From: Eubacteriales bacterium
GTDB taxonomy: Bacteria > Bacillota > Clostridia > Lachnospirales > Lachnospiraceae
DNA: 64,000 nt
Reading direction: 5' to 3'
Assembly (NCBI GenBank): GCA_030537195.1
Contig: JAUNOK010000015.1
Coordinates: 1-64,000, forward strand
The position numbers were made by a program, and so were the translations under genes. Positions 51,977 to 61,500 of the stretch are shown here, piece by piece (within the stretch, counting starts at the first letter, position 1; each line of letters opens with the position of its first letter). Below the pieces are notes generated by a model. That model saw only the letters and a program-made list of their open reading frames with translations, was not told the origin of the DNA and searched no databases.

Positions 51977-52453
51977 ATGTCGATTGATAGAACAGTTAAG
52001 TTTACAGTGAGATTAAATATGTTAAATCCTGCTCATGTAGCTATTAATAAGGTTTTAAATGAGTTGAATTTAGATATATTTAAGTCAAAGAATCAGTTTT
52101 TTATAGATGCAGCAACTTATTATATTGAGAATTATGGGCAGGAGGAATTAACGCAGCCTAAGAAAAAGAAGACACCGCAATATGTATCAACAGAGGATAT
52201 GGATGCAATAGAGCAAAGAATCAGGCAGGCTGCAAAAGAAGAAGCACGTCAGGAAGCCAATAAGGAAGTTATGACTATGGTAGGAAGTCTGTTGGCTGCA
52301 ATTCAGGCTGGTGGTGGTACTATACCGGTAATAAATCCGGATAATGTTGTGGTGGGTGCAGGGACGAAAAGCATATCGGATGAGGAATCGGAAGACTATG
52401 AGGAAGATGAGGCATTAGTACAGAATGCATTGGGCTGGATGGAAAAGGATTAA
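51977..52453 (+). CDS. Ribbon-helix-helix protein, ParR-like
   Basis: A 158-residue protein. The first 55 residues (TVKFTVRLNMLNPAHVAINKVLNELNL, SKNQFFIDAATYYIENYG) fit a ribbon-helix-helix DNA-binding domain as in ParR-type segregation or oriT accessory proteins. A helical middle (AIEQRIRQAAKEEARQEANK) and an acidic tail follow. Start ATG 51977 after TTAGGAGGAAC. Right after its stop lies a set of CGACGGCA repeats that could be its binding sites. No ParM-like partner is present in the window. Confidence 0.65.
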   Translation: MSIDRTVKFTVRLNMLNPAHVAINKVLNELNLDIFKSKNQFFIDAATYYIENYGQEELTQPKKKKTPQYVSTEDMDAIEQRIRQAAKEEARQEANKEVMTMVGSLLAAIQAGGGTIPVINPDNVVVGAGTKSISDEESEDYEEDEALVQNALGWMEKD

Positions 52454-52547
52454 CAACAGAATATAGGTTATTGAGACAGGGACTGTGTAGAAATACATAG
52501 TCCTTATTTTTTTACCTGTAAATATTGTAATGCCTGCCGGTATAAAA

Positions 52548-52747
52548 CGACGGCAGAAACAAAAAGAGACTAAACAATCCGACGGCAGTTACTTAAAATG
52601 CCGTAATAATCCGACGGCATGGAACATGAATAAAAGAAAGTTTGGGAAAAAACAAAAGAAGAGTGATGGCACAAAGCGACGGCGTTATAGAGGGGTGGCG
52701 GCATAAAGTGAAGTCAGTTCTGAAAAGTGATGTAACAAAGTGCCGTC
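52548..52747. repeat. CGACGGCA iterons
   Basis: CGACGGC(A) begins at 52548, 52580, 52612 and 52677, and the complement TGCCGT(C) is at 52599 and 52741. The first three are exactly 32 bp apart; the others fall near multiples of 32. They lie between the RHH gene and the relaxase. Confidence 0.7.
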
Positions 52748-52845
52748 AATTAATGTGAAAAGACATTTTTATAAGGTTTTAGATATTTATCAGAGTAAAA
52801 GCTGCTGTAGACAGGAAAAAGAAAAGATCTAATGCAGCCCTCGGC

Positions 52846-52911
52846 GTTTGAGAGCGAAATACACCCTCCGCACAAAACTTCGTTTTGTACTCCGGGGATT
52901 TCGCGATTGCA
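52846..52911 (+). other. oriT-like inverted repeat
   Basis: GCGAAATACACC...CCGCACAAAAC-TTC-GTTTTGTACTCCGG...ATTTCGC: an outer 7-bp arm, an inner 7-bp arm with 3-nt loop and a CCG/CGG pair form a hairpin about 100 bp before the relaxase gene. The position and form fit an origin of transfer; the nick site is not determined. Confidence 0.65.
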
Positions 52912-52989
52912 TCGAGCCAGAGAATAAATATTACTATGGCGACATTTGAAAAATTAAATATAGTTGATGAAAAGAAGGAGATGATTGAA

Positions 52990-54519
52990 ATGCCAAGACA
53001 TTCATTTATACAGATGACGAAACTCCATAATGTCATGGGGAGAATTGATTATATAACAAGTACAGTTAAACAGGAAAATCTATATGCCATATATGCGACA
53101 CAGCCACTTCGGACTTTCTGGAAAGATCTTGCAAAATGCAACAGAGAAGAATTTGCTAAAAGTGGAACGATAGGAAAATGTATTGAGGCAAGAGAGCTGA
53201 TTATAGCATTACCGGAAGGCTTGTATCATTATGAGCATGACTATCTTATCAAACATTTTGCTACGGATTTCAAGAAAAAGTATGGTGTGGACTGCTATGC
53301 AGCCCTGCATCATAACAAAAGAAAGACTAATTTCCATATCCATCTGATATTTGCAGAGAGGACAAAGCTGGAAAAGCCAGTTGTAAAGGTAGCATCAAGA
53401 AATATGTTTTATGATGAGAATGGAAAGCATGTGCGTACTAAGAAAGAGATATTGGATGAAAGTGGTAACATCCGTAATGGCTGTAAGATTATCAGAAAAG
53501 GCGAGGTCTATGAGAAAAAAGAGTTTTCTGTAAAAGATGACAGATTTAAACGGGATTCATTTCTTGATGAGGCAAAGGTGTTTTTTACAAACGAAATAAA
53601 TCAGCTTGTGCTGCATGAAGAGGATAAACTTAAAGTCTTTGATAAGAATAGTCCGTATCTTGCTACTAAAAAAATAGGCAAAAATAATCCAATGGAAGAA
53701 CAAATAAAGGCTGACAATGAGGTGCGGCAGGAATGGAACAGGACTGTTGACAGAGCAATTGTAAGCGGTGCGCCAGAAGATGACATCTCAAGGATAAAGA
53801 AGAAAGAAATAACAGAAAAGGTAAGGGATTCCATAGATTTATATGGAGACAGACCGGATCTTCTTGCAAGTATTATAAAGCTTGCTATTGCAGTGCTGGA
53901 ACTTCTTATTAATCGCATTATGCTAGCTGCGGTTGGTATGGCAGAAAGGGTGATTGATGTAATGCCCGGAGCTAATACATCAGAAGCAACAGACAAACAA
54001 TCATATGATAAGAAACAAAAAACAAAGGCGAAAGTGATTGTTACAGGTGTACCGCATCCTAAAATGTCACCACTTGCTTCAAAATATGTGCAATTTAAGA
54101 ATATTTATAAGGAACTGCAAAGACAAAATGAAGCTATTTTCAATCTGGAAAGAAACAGAGGTAATCTGGAGATTGAACTATCAGATTGCAATGGTGTATT
54201 TAAGTCGGGAAAACGTACAGAATTGCAGAAACAGATAGATGAACTGGATCTCATAATTAACAATATGAAACGGCAGCTTTCATCAATTGTGCAGGAATAT
54301 GGGTATGATAATGTGAAAGAATTTTATAGTGATTATTACGCTTCCAAAGGCAAGTATGAGGATTATATACAGGAATCTGAAAACTGGGAGAAAAAGCAAA
54401 GTGGAAAGCCAGAAGACAGCAGTCGCATAAGTAAGCCGATAGAGAATGCTCAAAGAATGACTAATGAACAGAAGATTTCTGAGTGTACAAACAGTAGAGA
54501 GGCAAGCAGAGAAAGATAA
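52990..54519 (+). CDS. MobA/MobL family relaxase
   Basis: A 509-residue relaxase that would nick the island's oriT and lead its transfer by a helper conjugative element. The catalytic region has HHNKRKTNFHIHLIFAER, with H107/H108 and the metal histidines H116 and H118; the N-terminal Tyr candidates are in IDYITST. A hydrophobic helix (LIKLAIAVLELLINRIMLAAV) around residue 300 and a coiled coil (about 360-440) follow. Start ATG 52990, 9 bp after GAAGGAG. It carries no helicase or coupling protein, so the island is mobilizable, not self-transmissible on this evidence. Confidence 0.87.
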   Translation: MPRHSFIQMTKLHNVMGRIDYITSTVKQENLYAIYATQPLRTFWKDLAKCNREEFAKSGTIGKCIEARELIIALPEGLYHYEHDYLIKHFATDFKKKYGVDCYAALHHNKRKTNFHIHLIFAERTKLEKPVVKVASRNMFYDENGKHVRTKKEILDESGNIRNGCKIIRKGEVYEKKEFSVKDDRFKRDSFLDEAKVFFTNEINQLVLHEEDKLKVFDKNSPYLATKKIGKNNPMEEQIKADNEVRQEWNRTVDRAIVSGAPEDDISRIKKKEITEKVRDSIDLYGDRPDLLASIIKLAIAVLELLINRIMLAAVGMAERVIDVMPGANTSEATDKQSYDKKQKTKAKVIVTGVPHPKMSPLASKYVQFKNIYKELQRQNEAIFNLERNRGNLEIELSDCNGVFKSGKRTELQKQIDELDLIINNMKRQLSSIVQEYGYDNVKEFYSDYYASKGKYEDYIQESENWEKKQSGKPEDSSRISKPIENAQRMTNEQKISECTNSREASRER

Positions 54520-54544
54520 TATAGTGTATGTTGGTGGTATTTAA

Positions 54545-54576
54545 TTTGTCGCTTTTTATGCGACCATAAGATTTGG
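54545..54576 (+). repeat. 32-nt repeated motif, left copy
   Basis: TTTGTCGCTTTTTATGCGAC followed by CATAAGATTTGG, with a GTCGC/GCGAC hairpin. It recurs at 58061-58094, on the other side of the zinc-ribbon/caspase cassette. Confidence 0.7.
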
Positions 54577-54650
54577 TACACATTTTACAATGCATTTGTA
54601 AGCAATTAAATAGAACCATTATTTTTATAAGCACAGAGAGGAGAATGCAT

Positions 54651-55472
54651 ATGGCTATGATTGTATGTCCACAGTGTGGAGAACAGGTATCAGAAAAAGC
54701 AAAGAAATGTGTACATTGCGGTGCAATACTGATACCGGAAGAGAAAAAGCATTGTACAGAATGCGGTGTTGAACTTGAGGAAGGGATGACAGAGTGCCCT
54801 AATTGTGGCTGCCCGGTAGATGATACCTTATGGCAGAAAGAAGATGAAAAGCCACAAAAGGTAGAAGTGACAGGTGTAAAAGTAACCAAGAAAATAAAGG
54901 TCATTATTGGTGTAGTAGTTGCTTTACTGGCGTTAGGCGGAGCAACAGTATTTGGAGTAACCCAATATCAAAAGAAAAAAGCAGCAGAGGAATATGCACA
55001 ACGGGTGGAGGAGTATTCTGATAATCTGAAATTAGCTGCTGTTACAATGTTGACTGGTGCGAGTGATGCAGAGTCTAGTGCAAATCTGATTAAGCAGGTA
55101 TGGTATAATGCTATCTATGAAAAAAGGGATGATAAAACAGATAAGTATACCCGCCCAAAGGGATATTTTGTATCTGACTTCAATGATGCTTTAGGTAATC
55201 TGTATGCAGATTCGAGTTTTAGTAGCAAAATAAGCAGCATTGAAGATAATCAGGATACAGTAAATGCATTAATGAAGAAATTGAAAAATCCCCCTGATGA
55301 ATATAAAGATGCTTATGATGCAATCTCGGATTTTTATGATGCATACATCTCTCTTACTAATTGTGCAACTGATCCGTCCGGAAGTTTGCAGACATATTCA
55401 AGTACCTTCAATGATGCTGATACAAATACATTGAATGCGTATAAAGCGATGAAACTGTATTTGGATGAGTAG
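54651..55472 (+). CDS. Membrane protein with two N-terminal zinc ribbons
   Basis: A 273-residue protein. Two zinc ribbons, C6-C9/C20-C23 and C35-C38/C49-C52, are followed by a linker, one membrane helix (VIIGVVVALLALGGATVFGV, about 84-103) and an outer helical domain of about 165 residues with no known motif. The ribbons would be cytoplasmic. Start ATG 54651, 7 bp after GAGAGGAGA. Function unknown. It lies between the relaxase and the caspase operon, which has its own promoter, so the link to that operon is uncertain. Confidence 0.7.
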   Translation: MAMIVCPQCGEQVSEKAKKCVHCGAILIPEEKKHCTECGVELEEGMTECPNCGCPVDDTLWQKEDEKPQKVEVTGVKVTKKIKVIIGVVVALLALGGATVFGVTQYQKKKAAEEYAQRVEEYSDNLKLAAVTMLTGASDAESSANLIKQVWYNAIYEKRDDKTDKYTRPKGYFVSDFNDALGNLYADSSFSSKISSIEDNQDTVNALMKKLKNPPDEYKDAYDAISDFYDAYISLTNCATDPSGSLQTYSSTFNDADTNTLNAYKAMKLYLDE

Positions 55473-55544
55473 GAAATGGGGGATAGTTTCTATAATAATC
55501 AGATTTTAAAATAATTCTTACTGTTGTGAAAATAACTGAGATGA

Positions 55545-55550
55545 TATAAT
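55545..55550 (+). promoter_or_regulatory. Promoter of the caspase operon
   Basis: Perfect TATAAT preceded by TGA (extended -10, TGATATAAT). CTGTTG, 18 bp upstream, could be a weak -35. It lies 48 bp before the HTH gene. Confidence 0.55.
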
Positions 55551-55597
55551 ACAGGTATGTGTATATCCGAGAATATAACAACGGGAAGGAATTTGAT

Positions 55598-56101
55598 ATG
55601 TTAAATATAGAACTGAAAAAATCAATTGATGAATATATAAAAAATCATTTTATAAATGTCACGCTAGAAAATGATTTCTCTGTTGAAAGTGAAAATGTTA
55701 CAAAATCAGGGGAAAAATTTGGTTCAGACAATAAAGTTACATTGGATCAGTTGATGAACGATATTGGAGATTCATTTCAGGACAAATTGTTTTCATATAT
55801 TGATGAAAGTGGCATGACAGATGTTGAGGTGTATAAGAAAGCCAATATTGACCGCAAATTATTTTCAAAGATAAGAAGTAATCCAATGTATCACCCTAGA
55901 AAACAGACAGTTCTTGCACTTGCTATTGCATTACAGTTAAATATTGAGCAGACAGTAGATTTGCTTACAAGTGCAGAATATGCATTATCTCCGGGAAGTA
56001 AGGGAGACTTAATCGTGAAGTATTTTATTGAACATGAAATATTTGATATTATGACGATTAATTTTGCATTGGATGAATATGGACAGCCTATTTTAGGGTG
56101 A
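55598..56101 (+). CDS. HTH-type protein of the caspase operon
   Basis: A 167-residue protein. The C-terminal 110 residues (LFSYIDESGMTDVEVYKKANIDRKLFSKIRS, QTVLALAIALQLNIEQTVDLLTSAEYALSPGSKGDLIVKYFIEHEIFD) form an XRE-like helix-turn-helix domain found next to, or fused with, macro, TIR or kinase proteins in conflict-type loci. The first 55 residues are acidic. Start ATG 55598, 7 bp after GGGAAGGA. First gene of a three-gene operon with a small helical protein and a caspase-like protein. It may be the regulator or a sensor. Confidence 0.7.
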   Translation: MLNIELKKSIDEYIKNHFINVTLENDFSVESENVTKSGEKFGSDNKVTLDQLMNDIGDSFQDKLFSYIDESGMTDVEVYKKANIDRKLFSKIRSNPMYHPRKQTVLALAIALQLNIEQTVDLLTSAEYALSPGSKGDLIVKYFIEHEIFDIMTINFALDEYGQPILG

Positions 56102-56156
56102 TGAATTGTGAGTGTTAAAGAAATTAGCTTACACAATGGCTATGTGGAGGAATTAC

Positions 56157-56489
56157 ATGGAAGAGTATATTACAAATTCTGAATTTGAAATACTTTTAGA
56201 GGATATTCAGGATAAGCTTGACCATCAGAAGATAGAAGAATGCCGAGCTATGTTAACTCAGATTATTGATGATGGTAAGAAACAGAGTAGATATATTGAT
56301 CGTACTTATATTGGAGAGGTAAAAGCCAGAAAGAGAATGAATAGAATTTCTGAAATCAACGATATGCTATTAAAAATGACTAATAATCAGATAGAAAATG
56401 TACATCGTTATACTGTAGATGAATATGACGAACCAAATCATGAGGCAGAGGCATTAAATGCGATAATGAGCTTAAGCCGGAAAGAGTAA
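56157..56489 (+). CDS. Small helical protein of the caspase operon
   Basis: A 110-residue charged helical protein (EILLEDIQDKLDHQKIEECRAMLTQIIDD, VKARKRMNRISEINDMLLKM). No known motif. Start ATG 56157 after TGGAGGAA, 55 bp downstream of the HTH gene and 14 bp before the caspase gene. Its size and position suggest an adaptor or inhibitor for the caspase, as a hypothesis only. Confidence 0.6.
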   Translation: MEEYITNSEFEILLEDIQDKLDHQKIEECRAMLTQIIDDGKKQSRYIDRTYIGEVKARKRMNRISEINDMLLKMTNNQIENVHRYTVDEYDEPNHEAEALNAIMSLSRKE

Positions 56490-56503
56490 TGTAGGATAAT
56501 CGA

Positions 56504-58039
56504 ATGATAAACAATAATATATATGCACTTCTAATTGGCGTTGGCAATTATAAGAAAATAAAAATAGCGGATCTTCCTTCTTACAGAATGGATGTGGCAC
56601 TTATTGGAATCGGACTTATATCTGGCTTGAAATGTATGCAGGAGCATATCAGATTTATGGCTGGTGAAGATAATAATGGTGTTGTCAGTATATCGTCACT
56701 TGCAAAAGGTGTAGATTCTTTTAAAAGAGCATTATCAACAGAAGATACTTTTATATTTTATTTTTCCGGTCATGGAAGCTCTGAAAATCTGGTATTTAGC
56801 GATGGTCAGGTCGATCAGCAAAGTGTTATAAACTATATTGATCAGCTTCCATGTAAAAATAAAATTGTTATATTAGATTGCTGTTATTCTGGGAAGTTTG
56901 AAACGTCGGGTGCAAATCATCTTAGCATAGACCAGTCGTTAGATATGTTTGCGGGACATGGTATAGCTGTATATGCCTCTTCGTCAGATGATGAAGTCTC
57001 AAGGTTAGGACCTAATGGTAACCATAGCATGTTTACAGGTGCTCTTTCTACTGCAATGATTTCCCCATCTGTTGTACATAAAGGACAAATAGCTTTAGAT
57101 GATATTTACCGGGAAACGCAAAGGCTGGTACAGGCATGGAATACTAAAAATCCAGGAAAGGAACAGCATCCAATATACCGAAGGAGTATGGGTGGAACTG
57201 CTTATTTTAAAGTTATGGAATACAAGCCTTACGAGCCTGAACATATATCGGTAGAAAATGGGAAGTATATAGTAACGAATGTGAAACCTTTGAGTACGGT
57301 GAGTGAAAAAAGGCTGAGTGCGTTTGTTATTCTGAAAGAAGAAGCCTCTGCTGATGAGCTTGTGTCAATAACCAAGGAAATAGCAGAATCAATAAAATAT
57401 GCAAATGTGTATTCAAGTGAAAAAAGCGCAGCTTTACATACCAATATGCCGGCAAAGGCAGTGTGGTGTTATTTTGGCATGGATAAAAAGGATATTGTTA
57501 ATCATACACATGCTTATTATACAATTTGGGCAGCAGATGATGTGAAAAGTAAATATTATAGAGAAAATACAAATGCGAAGGTGGTTGATGGAATATATAT
57601 TTTCAAAAATACATCATATGATTTAGTGAGAAAAATGCAGGAACATACTATATCTAAAGATGAATATATCAAGCAATGCAAAAATTACTTGAAATTATTT
57701 GTGGATAAAGCAGAGGATTTTTGTGTTGACTTAATGGAAGTGTATAATTGTAAACTCTCATTCTCAGAGCTACAGAGAAGATATAAGGAATGGATGGTAA
57801 AGGTAAAGCAGGAGTTTATTCAATTGTCAGATATGGAAGTAGCACCTGAAGAAATACATGATTGGGTTGAAGAAATTATGCAGTTATCGGGATGGATATT
57901 GGATTTAAGTATATATCTTGAGGGCGATAAGCAAGATGGAGCAATAACAGACAGGGAAGAGTGGCTGATTCAAAATACTATAAAAAAGTATCATGAAAGT
58001 TTGGAAAAATTGAAAGAATTGGAAATGAATATAAAATAG
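56504..58039 (+). CDS. Caspase-like (C14) protease with a unique C-terminal region
   Basis: A 511-residue protein. Residues 1 to about 240 are a caspase/metacaspase domain (YALLIGVGNYKK) with the catalytic His in FYFSGHG (H90) and Cys in ILDCCYSG (C127), both intact. Residues about 250-345 resemble a small alpha/beta domain, and 375-511 are helical. I do not recognise this C-terminal part; it may sense infection or bind a partner. Bacterial caspases often act in abortive defence. Start ATG 56504, weak SD. A terminator follows directly. Confidence 0.85.
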   Translation: MINNNIYALLIGVGNYKKIKIADLPSYRMDVALIGIGLISGLKCMQEHIRFMAGEDNNGVVSISSLAKGVDSFKRALSTEDTFIFYFSGHGSSENLVFSDGQVDQQSVINYIDQLPCKNKIVILDCCYSGKFETSGANHLSIDQSLDMFAGHGIAVYASSSDDEVSRLGPNGNHSMFTGALSTAMISPSVVHKGQIALDDIYRETQRLVQAWNTKNPGKEQHPIYRRSMGGTAYFKVMEYKPYEPEHISVENGKYIVTNVKPLSTVSEKRLSAFVILKEEASADELVSITKEIAESIKYANVYSSEKSAALHTNMPAKAVWCYFGMDKKDIVNHTHAYYTIWAADDVKSKYYRENTNAKVVDGIYIFKNTSYDLVRKMQEHTISKDEYIKQCKNYLKLFVDKAEDFCVDLMEVYNCKLSFSELQRRYKEWMVKVKQEFIQLSDMEVAPEEIHDWVEEIMQLSGWILDLSIYLEGDKQDGAITDREEWLIQNTIKKYHESLEKLKELEMNIK

Positions 58040-58067
58040 AGCTTCGTATGAGGCTCTTTTTTTGTCG
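58038..58067 (+). terminator. Terminator after the caspase gene
   Basis: AGAGC...GGCTCT hairpin (loop TTCGTATGA) with a run of seven T, running into the second copy of the 32-nt repeat. Confidence 0.7.
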
Positions 58068-58094
58068 CTTTTTGAGCGACCATTAAGATTTTGG
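58061..58094 (+). repeat. 32-nt repeated motif, right copy
   Basis: TTTGTCGCTTTTTGAGCGAC followed by CATTAAGATTTTGG. It differs from 54545-54576 by two substitutions and two single-base insertions. A GGAGGAAGG site and a seven-codon frame follow, perhaps the relic of a gene start. Confidence 0.7.
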
Positions 58095-58178
58095 AGGAAG
58101 GTAAAATGTATGTATGCATCGTAATATGATTACTTGGTGTAATAGTCTTATAAGGGTATAAAAAAATAATCTATAGGT

Positions 58179-58207
58179 TTGAAAAAATAGACCAAAAGTG
58201 CTATACT
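58179..58207 (+). promoter_or_regulatory. Promoter of the XRE-helicase operon
   Basis: TTGAAA, 17 bp, TATACT. Confidence 0.65.
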
Positions 58208-58240
58208 ATCTATATAAATTGTTCGACAAATTAAAAATGC

Positions 58241-58265
58241 ATAGAATTGTGCGTGACAATTCTAT
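58241..58265 (+). promoter_or_regulatory. Palindrome upstream of the XRE gene
   Basis: ATAGAATTGT-GCGTG-ACAATTCTAT, perfect 10-bp arms, about 35 bp after the promoter and 38 bp before the XRE start. Probably the operator for the XRE protein, or an RNA hairpin in the leader. Confidence 0.6.
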
Positions 58266-58302
58266 ATTATTCGTTTTAAGACAAGAGAAAAGAGGGCATT
58301 TC

Positions 58303-58521
58303 ATGGCGATTTCATATAATAACTTATGGAAACTATTGATTGACAAAGAAATGAACAAAGGTGATTTGTGTAATAAAGCTAAAATTAGTAAAGGGACTAT
58401 GGCTAAAATGACAAATAATGAACCTGTGACACTTACAGTTATTGAAAAAATATGTGATGCTCTTCAATGTGATATTGGAGATGTTGTTCAAATAGCAGAT
58501 GTTAACAAGGATAGGAGATGA
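58303..58521 (+). CDS. Small XRE/Cro-type regulator
   Basis: A 72-residue helix-turn-helix protein (NNLWKLLIDKEMNKGDLCNKAKISKGTMAKMTNNEPVTLTVIEKICDALQCDIGDVVQI) of the HTH_26/Cro type. It probably controls its own operon through the palindrome at 58241, in the way of C-proteins of restriction systems. Start ATG 58303 after GAGAAAAGAGGG. Its stop is 4 bp before the helicase start, and the helicase ribosome site (AGGAG) overlaps its last codons, so the two are tightly coupled. Confidence 0.88.
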   Translation: MAISYNNLWKLLIDKEMNKGDLCNKAKISKGTMAKMTNNEPVTLTVIEKICDALQCDIGDVVQIADVNKDRR

Positions 58522-58525
58522 TGAC

Positions 58526-61500
58526 ATGAGTGAAGCTTTATTAGATAAAAAATTTGGATATTGGCAAAATCAGCTTCTTGACTTGGGAAAACGAAATAAA
58601 ATGATAAACTACAGGGAGACTAAGAGAGCAACGCTCAAGTTGGTTGAACCTGAATTTGAAGAATTATTCAACAGAATTGCAGTAAATGAAGAAGAGTTAA
58701 CTTTTCAGAGCCCTGTTGATAAAAATTCAGATATTAGAACTTATTCTGTATTGTCGTTATTAGAAACTTTGTCTTGTCCTATACCTGTTAATATTGGAGA
58801 TATAAAGGCAGATGGAAGTATTTTAGAGAGACAGAAGACTTTGAAACAGATGAGATCTAAGTCAAGACTGGCTTTGGATGAGCAGGGAACAAATATTTTA
58901 TACCTGGTATCAGGCTTTGTAGAGTGGAAGGAAAAGAATGATACATCGTCACCATGGATAAAATCACCTCTAATTTTAGTACCAGTTTCTTTGGTGCTGG
59001 AATCAATAAATACACCTTATATATTAAAAAAATATGATGATGACATAGTTGTAAATCCAACATTAGCATATTTGTTTGAGCGTGATTATGGCATAACACT
59101 TCCAACATTTGATCCGGATGAAGAATCTCTTAATGAATTTATGGATAGTATGGAGAGACTAGTTGATAGAAAAGGCTGGAGAGTAATTCGCGAAAACAGT
59201 TTAGGTCTGGTATCTTTCTTAAAAATAAATATGTACAAGGATTTGTGCAATAATGAGGATAACGTAAAGAGCAATCCTATCATCCGTGCGTTTGCAGGGG
59301 ACGACAGTGAATTGGATGAGATACCGGAGGATCTTTATAATTATGATCATGATAGTATTCCGGCGATAGACACATATCAGGTTGTTAACGCTGACTCTAG
59401 CCAGCAAGATGCAATATTGTTATCACAAAAAGGTGTAAGTTTTGTTATGCAAGGACCTCCTGGAACCGGAAAAAGCCAGACAATAACAAATATTATTGCA
59501 CAAGGATTGGCAGATGGTAAGAGGATTTTATTTGTGTCTGAAAAAGCGGCCGCACTAGAAGTTGTTTATAAACGTCTTTCAGAAGTACATTTGGATGATT
59601 TTTGTCTGGCGTTGCATAATTATAAAGCAAATAAAAAAGAGGTTTTAGATGAGCTTGCGAAAAGCCTTGAGTTAAGCCCAATTAAGGTTAAGGCAGAGGA
59701 AACTGCTAAACTAACGGAGTTAGATACATTAAAGGAATTTCTGGGACAATATGTGTCCGATATTCATGAGGAAAAAAAGCCGCTGGAAATGAGCCTCTAT
59801 GAAGTATATGGGGCTTTAGCGGCATTAGAGGATACAATAGAATTACCATTGGAAATTAAATCAGCAGAGAATATGACAAAAGATCAAGTAAACAGGCTTG
59901 GTCTGCTTGTGGCGGATTTTGATAAGGCAAAAAATAATTTAGGGGAACAGTGGTATAAGAATCCGTGGAATGGAACAAATATAGTAAATGTAACATATGA
60001 TTTAACAAATCAAATAAACGAAAAACTGACTCATACATTACACAATATAAAAAATGTTATTGATGATTTAGAAAAGATTGATAATACGGATAATGTGCAG
60101 GTAATTGCAAATCTTGAGAATATTTCTGTGTATTTGGAATTAATTAAGAAATGTTCAGAGAGTGAAGCAATTCCAACTGGATGGATTGATGATAATGATA
60201 TATTGAGCAGAGCCCAGACTACAGCAAAGGAACTGGCTGAAAAGGAAGCTGCTGTAATTAGTAATAGAAAATATCTGGATGAACTTTTTATATCAGGATT
60301 CTATTTGATTGATGCTGAAAGTAAAATAGACAAATTTAAAAAAATAAGAGAACTCATAGAATCAAATCTTACAATTGAGAAGATCAATTGGAACAGATAT
60401 GTACTTGAAGTAACTGAAAAAGCACAATCAATTAATAGCTTGTATGAAGCTTTTGATAGAATTTTATATGAAATTGACGAGTTCTGTGATTCTATAAATG
60501 TGCAGAATCCGGATACTATTTGTGATTTGTATGGCAAATACAGATTACATAGAATCCTTGATGAAAAATATTTGGTAGATGACAAGTGGTTTGAAACTAG
60601 TACAGAGGAATGCACTCAGACAATAGAAGAATATAGTACATTGAGTTCGCAGTTATCTACGATTAAAGGGTTAATAGCAACAAGCAGTAAAATAGAGATA
60701 ATAGATGAAATTAGGGATAATTTCAATATTACAGAGGTAGCAGGATATGAACAAATAAACGAGTATAGTTTCAATGAACTAAACAAATGCATTGAAGAAA
60801 AAAATAAAAAATATCTTACTGTTAAGAAATTATATGAAGAAATTCAAAACTCTGTGGGGGATAAGGTTGCACATGTAAGGGAACTGCCGGATAGGTATGA
60901 AGAAATTCAGAGATATATAAAAATTTGTAATTTGCTTGTCAGAGACATATTGCCGGGAACAGGGTGGTCTGATGATCAGCAGAATGATATTTTTAATGAA
61001 AAATATGAATTGTGCATTGAAAAGACAAATACATATTGCAAATTAAAAAGAGAAGTTGAGGAAGAATGGAATGATGAAGTATTCCAATTAGCATATATGG
61101 AATTGCTAGGGCGTTTTCGTTCAGAATATCAAGGCTTCTTTAAGATTTTTAAAAAATCATATCGGGATGATATGAAATTATTAAAAGGTCTATATCACAA
61201 TGCTTCTGCCGCATTAAAGGGAACAGATGCTATTATTTTGATGCTTGAAAAAGTGCAAACAATCAAAGAAATTGAAAAGTGGTTTGTTGAAAATGAAGAG
61301 ATGTTACGGAAGATTATGGGCGGAAAATTCTGTGGCATTAATTCTGATTTTATGCAAATCAGAGAGGATAGAGAAGCATATAGGGAATGTTATTCATTGG
61401 ATGATGTTGGCGCAAAATTACTAATTTATATTGAGAAATATAATAATGATGATAGGAATTATTTCCTCGTTGCAAGCGATTTGTTGAATAAATTATATAT

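Noticed and set aside
52548-52747. Regular short repeats as a CRISPR array
   Set aside because: The repeated part is only 7-8 bp and the copies are partly inverted, which fits iterons or protein-binding sites instead.
51977-52911. A plasmid replication origin with an initiator
   Set aside because: No Rep-like protein is seen; tnpX, the relaxase and the oriT-like hairpin explain the region as a mobilizable island.
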